DNA of 64,000 nucleotides from Haloferax marinisediminis. GTDB taxonomy: Archaea; Halobacteriota; Halobacteria; Halobacteriales; Haloferacaceae. A program made the position numbers and the translations under genes. The stretch covers positions 1,364,001 to 1,428,000 of the forward strand of contig NZ_WKJP01000001.1 in assembly GCF_009674585.1 (NCBI RefSeq). The letters are read 5' to 3'. The notes under the pieces are model-generated. The model saw only the letters and a list, made by a program, of their open reading frames with translations. It was not told the DNA's origin and did no database searches. Positions 16,227-25,333 of this stretch are shown here, piece by piece. The first letter of the stretch is position 1. The number at the start of each line of letters is the position of its first letter.

Positions 16227-17777
16227 ATGACGATGGAGGACCGGATCGACGAACTCCGTGAGAAGCGCGAAGAAGCACTGAAAGGCGGCGGTGAAGACCG
16301 AATCGCCTCCCAGCACGACAAGGGCAAGATGACCGCCCGCGAGCGTATCGACTACTTCCTCGACGACGGCACGTTCCAAGAGTTCGACCAGTTCCGAACC
16401 CACCGCAATCACAAGTTCGGAATGGAAGAGTCGAAACTCCCGGGCGACGGCGTCGTCACGGGGTACGGCGAGGTCGACGGGCGAACTGTGTTCGTCTTCG
16501 CCCACGACTTCACCGTCTTCGGCGGGTCGCTCGGCGAAGTGTTCGCCGAGAAGGTCTGCAAAGTGATGGACAAGGCGATGGAAGTCGGCGCGCCAGTCGT
16601 CGGGTTGAACGACTCCGCCGGCGCGCGCATCCAAGAGGGTGTCCAGTCGCTCGGTGGGTTCGGCGAAATCTTCCGCCGCAACACCGAGGCGTCGGGCGTC
16701 ATCCCACAGATTTCGGCTATCATGGGCCCCTGTGCGGGCGGTGCCGTCTACTCCCCGGCGCTGACCGACTTCACGTTCATGGTCCGCGACACCAGCCACA
16801 TGTTCATCACCGGCCCAGACGTCATCAAGACGGTCACCGGTGAGGAGGTCACCTTCGACGAACTCGGTGGCGCGACCACGCACACGGCGACGAGCGGTGT
16901 CGCCCACTTCGCCACCGACACCGAAGAGCAGGCGCTCGACGATATCCGACATCTCCTCTCGTATCTCCCCCAGAACAACGTCGAAGACCCGCCGCGAGTC
17001 GAACCGTGGGACGACCCAGACCGCGTCGACGACAATCTCGCAGAGGTCGTTCCCGACCAACCGCGGAAACCGTACGACATCCACGACGTCATCAGCGGCG
17101 TCGTCGACGAAGGGTCGTTCTTCGGCGTCCAGGAAGACTTCGCGAAGAACATCGTCGTTGGCTTCGGCCGTCTCGACGGCCACTCCGTCGGCATCGTCGC
17201 GAACCAGCCCCGTGTGAACGCCGGCACCCTCGACATCGAATCGTCGGAGAAGGCCGCGCGATTCATCCGGATGTGTGACTCGTTCAACGTCCCAATCCTG
17301 ACGTTCGTGGACGTGCCCGGGTTCCTCCCCGGAACCGACCAGGAGCACAACGGCATCATCCGCCACGGCGCAAAACTCCTGTACGCTTACTCCGAGGCGA
17401 CTGTCCCGCTGATGACGGTCATCACGCGCAAAGCCTACGGTGGTGCCTACGACGTCATGGCCTCGAAACACCTCGGTGCCGACGTGAACTACGCGTGGCC
17501 GACTGCCGAAATCGCGGTGATGGGGCCACAGGGTGCGGTCAACATCCTCTACCGAGACGAACTGGAGGCAGCCGACGACCCCGACGCCCGGCGCGACGAA
17601 CTCATTCAAGAGTACCGCGAGGAGTTCGCCAACCCGTACACCGCTGCCGACCGTGGCTTCGTCGACGACGTCATCGAACCCGGCGAGACGCGAAAGCGAC
17701 TCATCGCAGACCTGCAGATGCTGAAGTCCAAGCGCAAGTCGCAGCCGGACAAGAAGCACGGTAATATCCCACTATGA
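16227..17777 (+). CDS. pccB: Propionyl/acetyl-CoA carboxylase carboxyltransferase (beta) subunit
   Basis: 516 residues. Transfers CO2 from carboxybiotin on PccA to propionyl-CoA (or acetyl-CoA), giving methylmalonyl-CoA. Two crotonase-like halves: N-terminal with [19 protein letters not shown] and [17 protein letters not shown]-terminal with [20 protein letters not shown] and [11 protein letters not shown], the acyl-CoA and biotin oxyanion loops. The stop overlaps pccX as ATGA. The biotin-carrying partner pccA lies 11.7 kb away on the opposite strand. Role in 3-hydroxypropionate/PHA or odd-chain metabolism is inference from other haloarchaea. Confidence 0.93.
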   Translation: MTMEDRIDELREKREEALKGGGEDRIASQHDKGKMTARERIDYFLDDGTFQEFDQFRTHRNHKFGMEESKLPGDGVVTGYGEVDGRTVFVFAHDFTVFGGSLGEVFAEKVCKVMDKAMEVGAPVVGLNDSAGARIQEGVQSLGGFGEIFRRNTEASGVIPQISAIMGPCAGGAVYSPALTDFTFMVRDTSHMFITGPDVIKTVTGEEVTFDELGGATTHTATSGVAHFATDTEEQALDDIRHLLSYLPQNNVEDPPRVEPWDDPDRVDDNLAEVVPDQPRKPYDIHDVISGVVDEGSFFGVQEDFAKNIVVGFGRLDGHSVGIVANQPRVNAGTLDIESSEKAARFIRMCDSFNVPILTFVDVPGFLPGTDQEHNGIIRHGAKLLYAYSEATVPLMTVITRKAYGGAYDVMASKHLGADVNYAWPTAEIAVMGPQGAVNILYRDELEAADDPDARRDELIQEYREEFANPYTAADRGFVDDVIEPGETRKRLIADLQMLKSKRKSQPDKKHGNIPL

Positions 17778-18040
17778 GCGACGAACTGCTCTCGGGCCTG
17801 TCGATTCCCGACGATGCAGACCCCGAAGAAGCCGCGGCCATCGCCGCCGCCGTCGGCGCACACCTCCACGACCAGCAGGTCGCAGCCGCGGCCGCCGCGG
17901 CCGACGACGAAGAGACGTGGAACGAGAAACGCTGGCAGTACGCCGGTCGCCTCGAATCGGTCAGCGGGTGTAGTCGGCGCGTCCCCTCGGGCGCACCGAC
18001 GAACGCGTGGGCCGCATCCGGTCGCGTCGACCGGTTCTAA
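17774..18040 (+). CDS. pccX: Small third subunit of haloarchaeal propionyl-CoA carboxylase (PccX)
   Basis: 88 residues, translationally coupled to pccB. The N-terminal half is acidic and helix-forming ([19 protein letters not shown], then an alanine run), and the C-terminus has [17 protein letters not shown]. In Haloferax mediterranei a small protein encoded next to PccB is required for activity of the PccA/PccB complex; position, size and character here match. It is analogous in layout to the epsilon subunits of actinobacterial carboxylases. Confidence 0.82.
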   Translation: MSDELLSGLSIPDDADPEEAAAIAAAVGAHLHDQQVAAAAAAADDEETWNEKRWQYAGRLESVSGCSRRVPSGAPTNAWAASGRVDRF

Positions 18041-18049
18041 CCGAGCGGT

Positions 18050-18733
18050 TTACTCGACTGACTTCTCTCTGTTTTCTTCTCCGACGATCTCCGGGTCGTC
18101 GACGATGACGCCATCGACGCCCCACTCGCGGAGTCGCTCGACAATCTCTCTATCGAGGACCGTCCACGCGTTGAGTTCGAATCCGGCGTCGTGTGCCTCG
18201 GCGACGCGCGCCGCCGAGAGCAGGTCGTAGTGCGGGTGGATAGCCACGCAGCCCAGTGCGTCCGCAGTGTGGAGTGCGTCGCCCCAATCGTGAGAGATGA
18301 GCAGTGCGACCGGAAGGTCGGTGGTCTCGCGAACCTCGCGGAGGGCATCCACGTCGAACGACGAAACGAGAACCTCGTTCGGCACGTCGGCGACGACGGC
18401 CACGAGGTCGGTCGCGAGTCCCGATTCTTTCAGTTCGACGTTGACGGCGACGCTCTCAGGGAGTGCCTCGAACACCTCGGTGAGCGTCGGAATCGACTCG
18501 TCGGAGTCGTCGACGCGGAGGTCGCGGAGTTCCGTGAGACTCGCGTCGGCGACGGGACCGGTCGCGTCGGTCAATCGGTCGAGTGTCTCGTCGTGGAAGA
18601 CGACGAGTTCGCTGCTCCCGCAGCGCCGAACGTCGAGTTCGACCCAGTCGAGGCGGTCGCTAGCGGCGCGGAACGCAGCGAGTGTGTTCTCGGGCGCGAG
18701 TGCGGGACAGCCGCGGTGACCGATGACGCGCAT
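18050..18733 (-). CDS. Glycerophosphodiester phosphodiesterase family protein
   Basis: 227 residues, TIM-barrel. Starts MRVIGHRGCPALAPENTLAAF, with the conserved HRG and ENT motifs; WVELDVRR provides the metal-binding Glu/Asp and VVFHDETLDRL the second catalytic His. It hydrolyses glycerophosphodiesters to glycerol 3-phosphate and an alcohol, probably cytosolic as no signal peptide is visible. Convergent with pccX, ten bases apart. Confidence 0.9.
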   Translation of the reverse strand: MRVIGHRGCPALAPENTLAAFRAASDRLDWVELDVRRCGSSELVVFHDETLDRLTDATGPVADASLTELRDLRVDDSDESIPTLTEVFEALPESVAVNVELKESGLATDLVAVVADVPNEVLVSSFDVDALREVRETTDLPVALLISHDWGDALHTADALGCVAIHPHYDLLSAARVAEAHDAGFELNAWTVLDREIVERLREWGVDGVIVDDPEIVGEENREKSVE

Positions 18734-18863
18734 AGGGCGTGGTCGCACGACGACGGCGTAAACCCTTTCGTCAGCAGTGCGCTGGTGCGCTCGCGTGGCC
18801 GGCGCTACCGCTCCCGACGCGGGTGGAGAAGAGTAGTCGCAGAGAGAATCGTCTGCTTCGAAT

Positions 18864-19052
18864 TTACGCGGTCTGAGCGCCCTTCTTCCGGGTGATGTAG
18901 CCCGCGATGCGGTTGCGGACGCTCTTCGACTCCACCGTCGTCAGTTGACTGACGCTGTCCTTGTTCGTCTCGAAATCCGTGTTGAACGCCTGCGGGTACC
19001 GTTCCAGCAGGATGTTACCAAGCTGCTTGACGTACTTGGGCTTGATTGCCAT
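18864..19052 (-). CDS. rps17e: Ribosomal protein S17e
   Basis: 62 residues beginning MAIKPKYVKQLGNILLERYP, the conserved core of archaeal/eukaryotic S17e, followed by FNTDFETNKDSV and VRNRIAGYITRK. Part of the small ribosomal subunit. It lies 24 bases after the DUF447 gene in the same direction; a TATA-like ttttag overlapping the DUF447 stop could give it its own promoter. Confidence 0.95.
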   Translation of the reverse strand: MAIKPKYVKQLGNILLERYPQAFNTDFETNKDSVSQLTTVESKSVRNRIAGYITRKKGAQTA

Positions 19053-19076
19053 GTGCGGAATTTCCCCGGACGAACA

Positions 19077-19724
19077 CTAAAACGATTCGTTCCGTCTTTG
19101 CGAGGCCCGTTCGCGCCACCCTGTCAACTCGTCGATTCGTGCGAACGCGTCGCGCTCTCTCGGTCCGCCGCACTTCTCGACCGTCTCTGCGAAGTACGCG
19201 AGTCGAGAGAGCAGTTCGTCGGTGTCGAACGCGGGCACGTCGAGGCGAGAGGCGGCGACAGTCGCGTCGACGACGGCACCGAACCCACGGTTGATGGTGA
19301 ACGGGCGTGTCGCCTCGACACCAGCATCGGCCGGCCTGAGTTCCCAGCGTTCCCACCGTGTTCCGCCGTCTTCACCCGACTCCACCTGTGTCACTTCGAC
19401 TTCCACCCACGCGTCGGCAGAGTCGAGGACAGGCGACTCCGTCTCTCGAATCGTCATCGCAGCCTCCACGAAATCCACAGGGTCGGTGACGAACTGGACG
19501 ACGCCGCGACCCTGTCGGTGGAAGTTCCGCCGCGTTCGAGTGTTGCCCCACGTCGTCGCCGTCACCGGTTTGTCGGCGTCCGCGGGTGCGTGGAGACCGA
19601 GTGCGGCGACGTTCCACAGGTCGTTCGGCCCGAGTGTGGCCACGACCGATTCGGTGACGCCGCGGAGGTCGACCGGCCACTCGACTTCGGTTTCGGACTC
19701 GTCCGCACCCGGTTCGGCAGTCAC
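19077..19724 (-). CDS. DUF447 family protein, probable FMN-binding split barrel
   Basis: 215 residues starting with GTG at 19724, which overlaps the stop of the CitG-like gene as GTGA. Recognisable segments are ATLGPNDLWNVAALGLHAP near the N-terminus and TTWGNTRTRRNFHRQGRGVVQFV. Structures of archaeal DUF447 proteins are known with bound FMN (recalled, not searched), so this is probably a flavoprotein of unknown reaction. Last of the cofD/Dus-like/CitG-like/DUF447 set. Confidence 0.75.
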   Translation of the reverse strand: MTAEPGADESETEVEWPVDLRGVTESVVATLGPNDLWNVAALGLHAPADADKPVTATTWGNTRTRRNFHRQGRGVVQFVTDPVDFVEAAMTIRETESPVLDSADAWVEVEVTQVESGEDGGTRWERWELRPADAGVEATRPFTINRGFGAVVDATVAASRLDVPAFDTDELLSRLAYFAETVEKCGGPRERDAFARIDELTGWRERASQRRNESF

Positions 19725-20578
19725 AACGGGACCCCCCGCTCTAGCGCGACGAACGTCGCCGCACAGACGATATCGGCCGTCGTCCCGGGATTGATTCCGT
19801 CGGCGACGAACGACTCGGCCAGTTCCTCGGCCTCGTCGAGGTCGGAGACGGCGGCCGCACGGTCCATCACGTCGCGCGCGACTGCCTCGCCGTGGTTCGT
19901 CACGACGAGTGTGTCCGGTTCCTCGGTGAGCAACTCCAGAAACGCCCGCGCGACTCGGTCGGTGACTGGCCCCTCGTCGGCCAGAATCGACTCTGCAGCG
20001 CGGAACGTGCGGGCGAAGCCACCGGTCCACTCACGGGCGTTGGCGTCTCCCTCGGCGCTGAGTTCCATCACGTCGAACAGCGTGAGCGACTGTGCACGCA
20101 GGGCCGACTCCGCATCTGCACCGCGGCGGACGTCGAGGTCAGGGGCGTCCTCCGGCGGGTCGCCCACGGCCACGTCGACGTGTTCGAACGCCCGATAGAA
20201 CGACACCGCGTCGTCGACAGTCGTCGATTCGGCGACGTCGGTCACGCCCACCGGCGAGAGTTCGCCCACTGCAGCTGCCCGAACGAGCGGCACGAGAAGC
20301 AGGAGACAACCGAACTGTGTGTTGCCCCCTCCCTGTCTGCTCATGCCGGCGACGGCCGTCTCGAACGCCTCGCCGACTGCCGCGCCATTCTCGGCACGTC
20401 GAAGCCCGTCCGCAGAGCCGACGGCCCCAGTCAGGAAGTGCTCGAAGTGGAGGTCAGAGAGGTCACGACGGCGGTCCACGTTGCCCGGTTTTGGTGTTCC
20501 GGCGACTTCGAGGAGTAAGGCGAGTTCGGCGTGTCGTGCCGGGCCGAATCCTCGGTCTGTGACTGGATGCGTCGTCAT
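19721..20578 (-). CDS. CitG-like triphosphoribosyl-dephospho-CoA synthase family protein
   Basis: 285 residues. AGTPKPGNVDRRRDLSDLHF resembles the N-terminal KPGLV-type motif of CitG/MdcB, followed by MSRQGGGNTQFGCLL and, near the C-terminus, ADGINPGTTADIVCAA. CitG makes the prosthetic-group precursor of citrate lyase, but no citrate or malonate lyase is near, so a related phosphoribosyl transfer on another substrate is more likely. ATG overlaps the preceding gene as ATGA. Confidence 0.75.
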   Translation of the reverse strand: MTTHPVTDRGFGPARHAELALLLEVAGTPKPGNVDRRRDLSDLHFEHFLTGAVGSADGLRRAENGAAVGEAFETAVAGMSRQGGGNTQFGCLLLLVPLVRAAAVGELSPVGVTDVAESTTVDDAVSFYRAFEHVDVAVGDPPEDAPDLDVRRGADAESALRAQSLTLFDVMELSAEGDANAREWTGGFARTFRAAESILADEGPVTDRVARAFLELLTEEPDTLVVTNHGEAVARDVMDRAAAVSDLDEAEELAESFVADGINPGTTADIVCAATFVALERGVPL

Positions 20579-21357
20579 CGGGCGGACACCCCCGATTCGT
20601 CGGTTGAGTGTGTGTGGTCTTCGTTTTCGAACCACTCGTCGACGGCCTGCTCGACTCGACGCAGAACCGCCGGGTCGTCGCTTGGCCGACCCACGCTGAC
20701 GGCGTCTGCACCGTACCGAAGGTACTCGTGTGCGGTCGCTCTGTCTCGGACGCCGTTGTTGGCGACGACGAACAGGTCAGGTTCGGCAGCGACGATGTCG
20801 GCGATGACAGACTCGGAGTCCATCGCGTCGACGTGAAGCCACGAAGCGCCTGAGTCTGCGAGTGTCGGGGCGAGTTCGGGAAGGGAGACGCCGTCGACTT
20901 CGGCGCGGACCTTCACACCGACCGGTGCGTCGGCTTCGGCCGCGGCAGCGACGTACTCGACGAGTCGGTCGGTGTCGCGGAGGAGTGACTCACCACAACC
21001 GATAGCGCAGAGTTCCTCCTGTCGGCAGTGTGCGTTCACTTCGACACCAGCACCGTGGTCGGCGCAGACCGCTGCGACGTCCCGAATCGGGGCTGCTGAC
21101 GTGGCGCGCACGTTGACGGCGACGAAGCAGTCTATCTCCTCGACTGCAGTGAGTTGGTCTGCGACGAACGCGACTGGGTCGTCGGTGAGGAACTCTGAGC
21201 GTCCCCGAGCGACGAGTGCGCGGGCAGCCTCCTGTGTAGTCTGGTCGATGGCGACGCCACCGAGGAACGCCGCGCCGACGTGTGGGGCGGCCGTGCGGGC
21301 CCAGTCGGCGTCAGATTCGCCGCTGAGGCTCGCCACAGCGAGCCGAGGGGAGAACAT
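20575..21357 (-). CDS. Dus-like FMN TIM-barrel protein
   Basis: 260 residues. Resembles tRNA-dihydrouridine synthases: EVNAHCRQEELCAIGCGESLLRD corresponds in order to the catalytic-Cys region and the G-x-LL-x-D loop, VGVKVRAEV to the substrate-binding strand and ADAVSVGRP to the FMN phosphate site. It is shorter than DusA/B/C (about 310-345) and appears to lack their C-terminal helical tRNA-binding domain, so a small-molecule role is possible. The cofD stop overlaps the start region; ATG 21357 is preferred over GTG 21360. Confidence 0.72.
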   Translation of the reverse strand: MFSPRLAVASLSGESDADWARTAAPHVGAAFLGGVAIDQTTQEAARALVARGRSEFLTDDPVAFVADQLTAVEEIDCFVAVNVRATSAAPIRDVAAVCADHGAGVEVNAHCRQEELCAIGCGESLLRDTDRLVEYVAAAAEADAPVGVKVRAEVDGVSLPELAPTLADSGASWLHVDAMDSESVIADIVAAEPDLFVVANNGVRDRATAHEYLRYGADAVSVGRPSDDPAVLRRVEQAVDEWFENEDHTHSTDESGVSAR

Positions 21358-22349
21358 CACGACACCTCCGCGAGTGCATCTTCGACCGCGCGAGCGACCC
21401 GTGCGGCGTCTTCAGGGCCGTCGATTCGGGTGTCTGTCCGGACGACCGGTCTGTCGAGGTCGGTCCCGTCGTCGTCGTCGAGGACGAACGCGTCCGCGAA
21501 GGGGTACGCCTCGGCGACGCCGGCCGTCGAAGGGTCGTATCCCACGCCGGCCATGAGGTCTGCGGCGGGACCGGAGAACACCTTGTCTTCGACGAAAGGT
21601 GAGACAGCGACGACGGGCGTTTCGGCAAGCGCATCGCGGAATCCGTCGAGGGCGAGCATCGGGCCGATGCTCGTGACGGGGTTCGACGGGCCGACGACCA
21701 CAGGGTCGGAGAGTGCGTCGGCGACCTCGTCGGTGATTCGTGCGTCGTCTGCACCGCGGAACTCGACGTCGTGAACCGCGGGTTCGGCACGGCGGTGGAC
21801 CCAGTACTCCTGAAAGTGCATCGTCCCTTCGTCGGTGTGGACGAGCGTCGCCACGGGGTCGTCGCTCATCGGGAGGAGCGAGACGCTGAGGTCGAACGCA
21901 TCCGCGAGGGTCCGTGTGACTTCGGTGAGTGAGCGCCCTTCGTCGAGAAGCGACGTGCGAGTGATGTGGACTGCGCGGTCGCGGTCGCCGATTTCCATGA
22001 ACTCCGCGATGCCAGAGAAGCGTCGCCAACGGGCGATGTCGCGTCCGGCGGTCTGTGCGTCGGCAGAGAGATATCGCGGCCCGAATTCGAGACCCGCGGC
22101 GTCGGCGAGCCGGTGGAGTTCGTCGTCGGTTTCGGTGGTGTCGTCGGCGATGCCCCACCAGCGGTCAGTATCGAGGACACCGCCGCCCCAGAAGAGAACA
22201 GTGTCCACGTCGGGACAGACGAGGTGGCCGCCGAGTTCCACGTCGTCACCCGTGTTGGCGACGACAGTCGTCTCGGCAGGGTCGAACACCTCGCCAGCAC
22301 CGTCGAGGAGTTTGGGGGTGCCCGTGCCCCCAGCGAGGAAGGTTACCAT
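21357..22349 (-). CDS. cofD: 2-phospho-L-lactate transferase (coenzyme F420 synthesis)
   Basis: 330 residues. Joins the phospholactyl group to FO to give F420-0. The start [17 protein letters not shown] carries the conserved GGTG nucleotide motif; [19 protein letters not shown] binds the substrate; [15 protein letters not shown] is a family signature near residue 220. First gene of a minus-strand set of four overlapping genes whose other members may share a flavin or F420 theme. Confidence 0.92.
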   Translation of the reverse strand: MVTFLAGGTGTPKLLDGAGEVFDPAETTVVANTGDDVELGGHLVCPDVDTVLFWGGGVLDTDRWWGIADDTTETDDELHRLADAAGLEFGPRYLSADAQTAGRDIARWRRFSGIAEFMEIGDRDRAVHITRTSLLDEGRSLTEVTRTLADAFDLSVSLLPMSDDPVATLVHTDEGTMHFQEYWVHRRAEPAVHDVEFRGADDARITDEVADALSDPVVVGPSNPVTSIGPMLALDGFRDALAETPVVAVSPFVEDKVFSGPAADLMAGVGYDPSTAGVAEAYPFADAFVLDDDDGTDLDRPVVRTDTRIDGPEDAARVARAVEDALAEVS

Positions 22350-22403
22350 GCACGGCCGTAGGGTGAGTGTCGGTTTGAAAGTTCCCTCACCGGAAGGTGA
22401 GAC

Positions 22404-22664
22404 TCACGGACCGCTGCGGTACGCCACGGATACGTCGAAGTTCGACGGCATCACCTGCCCAGCGACGGCTTTCCGGACGAAGTAGCCAGAGAATCCGGCT
22501 ATCAGCGCGGTTCCGAGAGCGCACATGACTCCCACGATGCGAAGTTCGGTGAGGCCGCTGAGGAGACTTACTCCCACCAGAGATGCTGCAACGAGGACCG
22601 AAAGCCCGGCCACGGCGAGCAAGAAAAGCCCGAATACGCTCCCGAGTGCAGATTTCAGGCTCAT
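22404..22664 (-). CDS. Small two-helix membrane protein, unknown function
   Basis: 86 residues, with hydrophobic stretches at about 8-36 and 43-62, then a short tail AVAGQVMPSNFDVSV. No family recognised. It lies 54 bases before cofD in the same direction, so it could be the first gene of that transcript, or a separate unit. Divergent from the gene at 22772. Confidence 0.6.
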   Translation of the reverse strand: MSLKSALGSVFGLFLLAVAGLSVLVAASLVGVSLLSGLTELRIVGVMCALGTALIAGFSGYFVRKAVAGQVMPSNFDVSVAYRSGP

Positions 22665-22771
22665 GCTGGGTCGTTTGGCCTGTCGTTGTAAACTACTTGT
22701 GGCGGCTGACCACGTGACAGACCAGCACGAATCACAGCACGACTATCGTCTCAGATGAGAGAAAGTATTCT

Positions 22772-23383
22772 ATGGCACAGTCCCCGCCAGCTCCTCGGTC
22801 TATCGCGCTCGTCGCGCTCGTCGTCGTCCTCGCTGCCGTCAGTAGCGCCTTTCTCTTCGCTGACTTCGAAGCCGCAACGTTCCAAGCCTCGACCGACACG
22901 ACGACCACCGCAGGTGGAACGAACCTCGATTCGCTTCCACCAGTGACGAACGGCTACCTCGTCGTCGACGCACCCGACGCCATCCGCGACGACCTGACCA
23001 GTGAACTCGTCGCCGCCTTCGAGCGCGAAGGAATCACGCTCGAACCGACGGCAGCGCGGGGCTCGTACGACCGGCCCGTCGTGGTCGTCGTCGTCGACGA
23101 ATGGAGTCCGCGCTGGAACCCCGTCGCCCCGTCGGGGGCCGTGATGTGGCGTGCCGCGTTCGACGCCGGTGGGCACGGCGAACACATCGAAGCAGGACTC
23201 TCCGATGGCTCGTTCGTGTTCAACTCGACGACGGGGCCAGACATCGCGGGGTCTCTCGATGCGACAGTCGAGGTCTCTGCTTCTGGTGCCGTCTCTCGGC
23301 CAGCCTACCGGAACCAACTCCTCGACGCCGTCGCCAACACGACGGCCGAACAGGTCGCCGGACAGTTCGAACAGGGACGGTAA
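22772..23383 (+). CDS. Membrane-anchored or exported protein of unknown function
   Basis: 203 residues. An N-terminal hydrophobic segment (about 10-32) is followed by a Thr-rich stretch and a soluble domain with VTNGYLVVDAPDAIRDDL, VVVVVVDEWSPRWNPVAPSG and a final helix AVANTTAEQVAGQFEQG. The segment is an uncleaved anchor or a signal peptide. No family recognised. The next gene, an HD phosphohydrolase, starts 53 bases later on the same strand. Confidence 0.65.
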   Translation: MAQSPPAPRSIALVALVVVLAAVSSAFLFADFEAATFQASTDTTTTAGGTNLDSLPPVTNGYLVVDAPDAIRDDLTSELVAAFEREGITLEPTAARGSYDRPVVVVVVDEWSPRWNPVAPSGAVMWRAAFDAGGHGEHIEAGLSDGSFVFNSTTGPDIAGSLDATVEVSASGAVSRPAYRNQLLDAVANTTAEQVAGQFEQGR

Positions 23384-23436
23384 CGCCGTTCGACTGAACG
23401 GTTGGGGTATTTGACACTCGTCGCACAAGTGTCGGT

Positions 23437-24603
23437 ATGACCGCCGTCAAAGACAGCGTCCACGACTACATCACACTGGACCCCGTGGCCGCGGAACTCG
23501 TCGATACGCCCGAGTTCCAACGACTTCGGCACATCAAGCAGCTCTCGACGGTTCGTCTCGTCTACCCCTCTGCGAGTCACACCCGATTCGAACACAGTCT
23601 CGGCGTCTACCACCTCGCCTCATGCGCCCTCTCGCACCTCGGCATCGACGGTGACCGTGCCGCACACGTCCGTGCTGCTGCGCTCCTCCACGATATCGGT
23701 CACGGGCCGTACGGCCACCAGACAGAAGACCTGATTCGCCGTCGAACCGGCCGCGACCACGACGAGATTCACCACCTGCTCGACGGCACAGCAGTCGGTG
23801 ACGTGCTCGAATCACACGGCCTCTCTCCGTCGCGCGTCGCCGACCTCGTCGCCGGCGATAGCGGACTCGGCCAACTCGTCTCGGGTGAACTCGACGTCGA
23901 CCGGATGGACTACCTCGTCCGCGACGCCCACCACACGGGCGTCCCCTACGGCACTATCGACCACGGCCGACTCGTCCGCGAACTCCGCTATCGCGATGAC
24001 GAACTCGTCCTCGCCGAAGGCAACGTCCAGACCGCAGAGTCACTGCTCCTCGCTCGGGCACTGATGAACGGAACCGTCTACCGACACCACGTCTCGCGAA
24101 TCGCCGGTGCGATGCTCGAACGGGCGTCTGAACGACTCGTTGACGATGCCGTCCCCCTCGAAGAGTTCGTCCGGATGGCGGACCACGATTTGCTCGTCGC
24201 CCTCGACACGCACGTCCCAAAACTCGGACAGCGCATCGAGTGCCGGAACCTGTACAAGCGAGCCGTCTGGGCACCCATCGATGCGGTCCCGACGAACGTG
24301 GTCGACTTCGACGCCGAGGCCGCACGAGCGGCAGCGCGTGAAATCGCCGACATCGCCGACGTCCCGTTCGATTCGGTCATCGTCGACGCGCCGTCACGGC
24401 CGCGAATCAAGGAATCACGGTCACGCGTGGTCGTCAACGGGGTCGTCCGGCGACTCGAAGACGCGTCCGAACTCGTGGGGGCACTCCGTGCTGCTGAGCG
24501 GGCTCAGTGGCGACTCGGTGTCTACGCCCCGGAAGCGGTTCGCGACGAGGTTGCGGCCGCCGCCGTCGACGTCCTCGACGTACCTGTGCGTGCGACGAAA
24601 TAG
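23437..24603 (+). CDS. HD-domain phosphohydrolase (dNTPase/SAMHD1-like), paralogue 1
   Basis: 388 residues. Metal-binding HD signature in order: HTRFEHSLGVYHLA, LLHDIGHGPYGH and LDVDRMDYLVRDAHHTG, as in COG1078 proteins related to dGTPases and SAMHD1. A dNTP triphosphohydrolase or nucleotide phosphatase activity is inferred. Starts MTAVKDSVHDYI. Highly similar along its length to the protein at 25334, so the two are a duplication with a small membrane gene between them. Confidence 0.87.
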   Translation: MTAVKDSVHDYITLDPVAAELVDTPEFQRLRHIKQLSTVRLVYPSASHTRFEHSLGVYHLASCALSHLGIDGDRAAHVRAAALLHDIGHGPYGHQTEDLIRRRTGRDHDEIHHLLDGTAVGDVLESHGLSPSRVADLVAGDSGLGQLVSGELDVDRMDYLVRDAHHTGVPYGTIDHGRLVRELRYRDDELVLAEGNVQTAESLLLARALMNGTVYRHHVSRIAGAMLERASERLVDDAVPLEEFVRMADHDLLVALDTHVPKLGQRIECRNLYKRAVWAPIDAVPTNVVDFDAEAARAAAREIADIADVPFDSVIVDAPSRPRIKESRSRVVVNGVVRRLEDASELVGALRAAERAQWRLGVYAPEAVRDEVAAAAVDVLDVPVRATK

Positions 24604-24797
24604 GTGGAGCGACGCGACAGGTGTGGCGACGCGAGTGTGACGACGCTCCCCTGTCGTTCCAAAGCGGCGGCAGGAGGCACGACGGTTCCCCCCCCTCTGC
24701 TGTATGTGTTGAAATTCCCAATAAACAGAAGAAATTGACCAGAATATACGAATTTTACACCAGTATTGTCGGAAGTTCTTGGAAAGTGTCTAAGATA

Positions 24798-24804
24798 TTT
24801 ATTA
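24798..24804 (+). promoter_or_regulatory. TATA box of the DUF5518-like gene
   Basis: tttatta in an AT-rich stretch, centred 27 bases before ATG 24828, predicting a leaderless start there rather than at ATG 24819. A TACGAATTTTAC sequence at 24747-24758 lies upstream and shares nine bases with the trp and lrp/carA palindromes. Confidence 0.55.
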
Positions 24805-24827
24805 TCGTTCCCATCGATATGACTTCC

Positions 24828-25226
24828 ATGGCAATTAACTGGCGTGCAGTCCTATACGGCTTCGCTACGTACATCGTCCTCGGCCTGCTCAGTGGCTTCG
24901 TTATCCCGTTCACAGACGTCGCTCTTCCGGTACTCGGTGCAGGTCTCTCGGGACTCATCGCGGGTGGCGTCTCCGGCTATTACAACAACCGCAGCACCAT
25001 GAGTGACGCGACGCACGGCGCACTCGGTATCGTCATCGGTGCCCTCATCGTCGGCATCATCCTGACCGTACTCGGAACGCTGGTCGCAGGGATCTTCGGC
25101 CTCGGTGCCGGCCTCGGCCTCCTGACCCTCATCTTCGTCGCGGGCATCCCCGGCGCCGTCGGTGGTGTCGTCGGCGGGTACCTCCACCGCGGCCGCGAAG
25201 ACCGCATGGGCCGCCCGACCGCCTGA
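24828..25226 (+). CDS. Small Gly-rich membrane protein, DUF5518-like
   Basis: 132 residues beginning MAINWRAVLYGF. Four hydrophobic segments (about 8-28, 32-50, 62-88 and 94-118) with many Gly and a short basic tail ending RMGRPTA. It resembles the protein at 48199 (same KWRAV/NWRAV start, same GG-rich fourth helix and PTA end), a haloarchaeal family I assign to DUF5518 from memory. Function unknown. The preceding 200 bases are AT-rich and hold no gene. Confidence 0.7.
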   Translation: MAINWRAVLYGFATYIVLGLLSGFVIPFTDVALPVLGAGLSGLIAGGVSGYYNNRSTMSDATHGALGIVIGALIVGIILTVLGTLVAGIFGLGAGLGLLTLIFVAGIPGAVGGVVGGYLHRGREDRMGRPTA

Positions 25227-25333
25227 GACGTTCCACTATCCTCGCTTTTGGGTGTCTGCTCGACTGAGCCCGGAGCTTCGTCTTTCACTCTCTGCCCGAC
25301 CCTTTTTAGCCGATGACGGCCGAATGACCCTCC

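Noticed and set aside
16128-17759. Long open frame antisense to pccB (over 500 codons)
   Set aside because: It is the complement of a strongly coding GC-rich gene with high GC at third positions, which leaves antisense frames open. The translated sequence has no family features.
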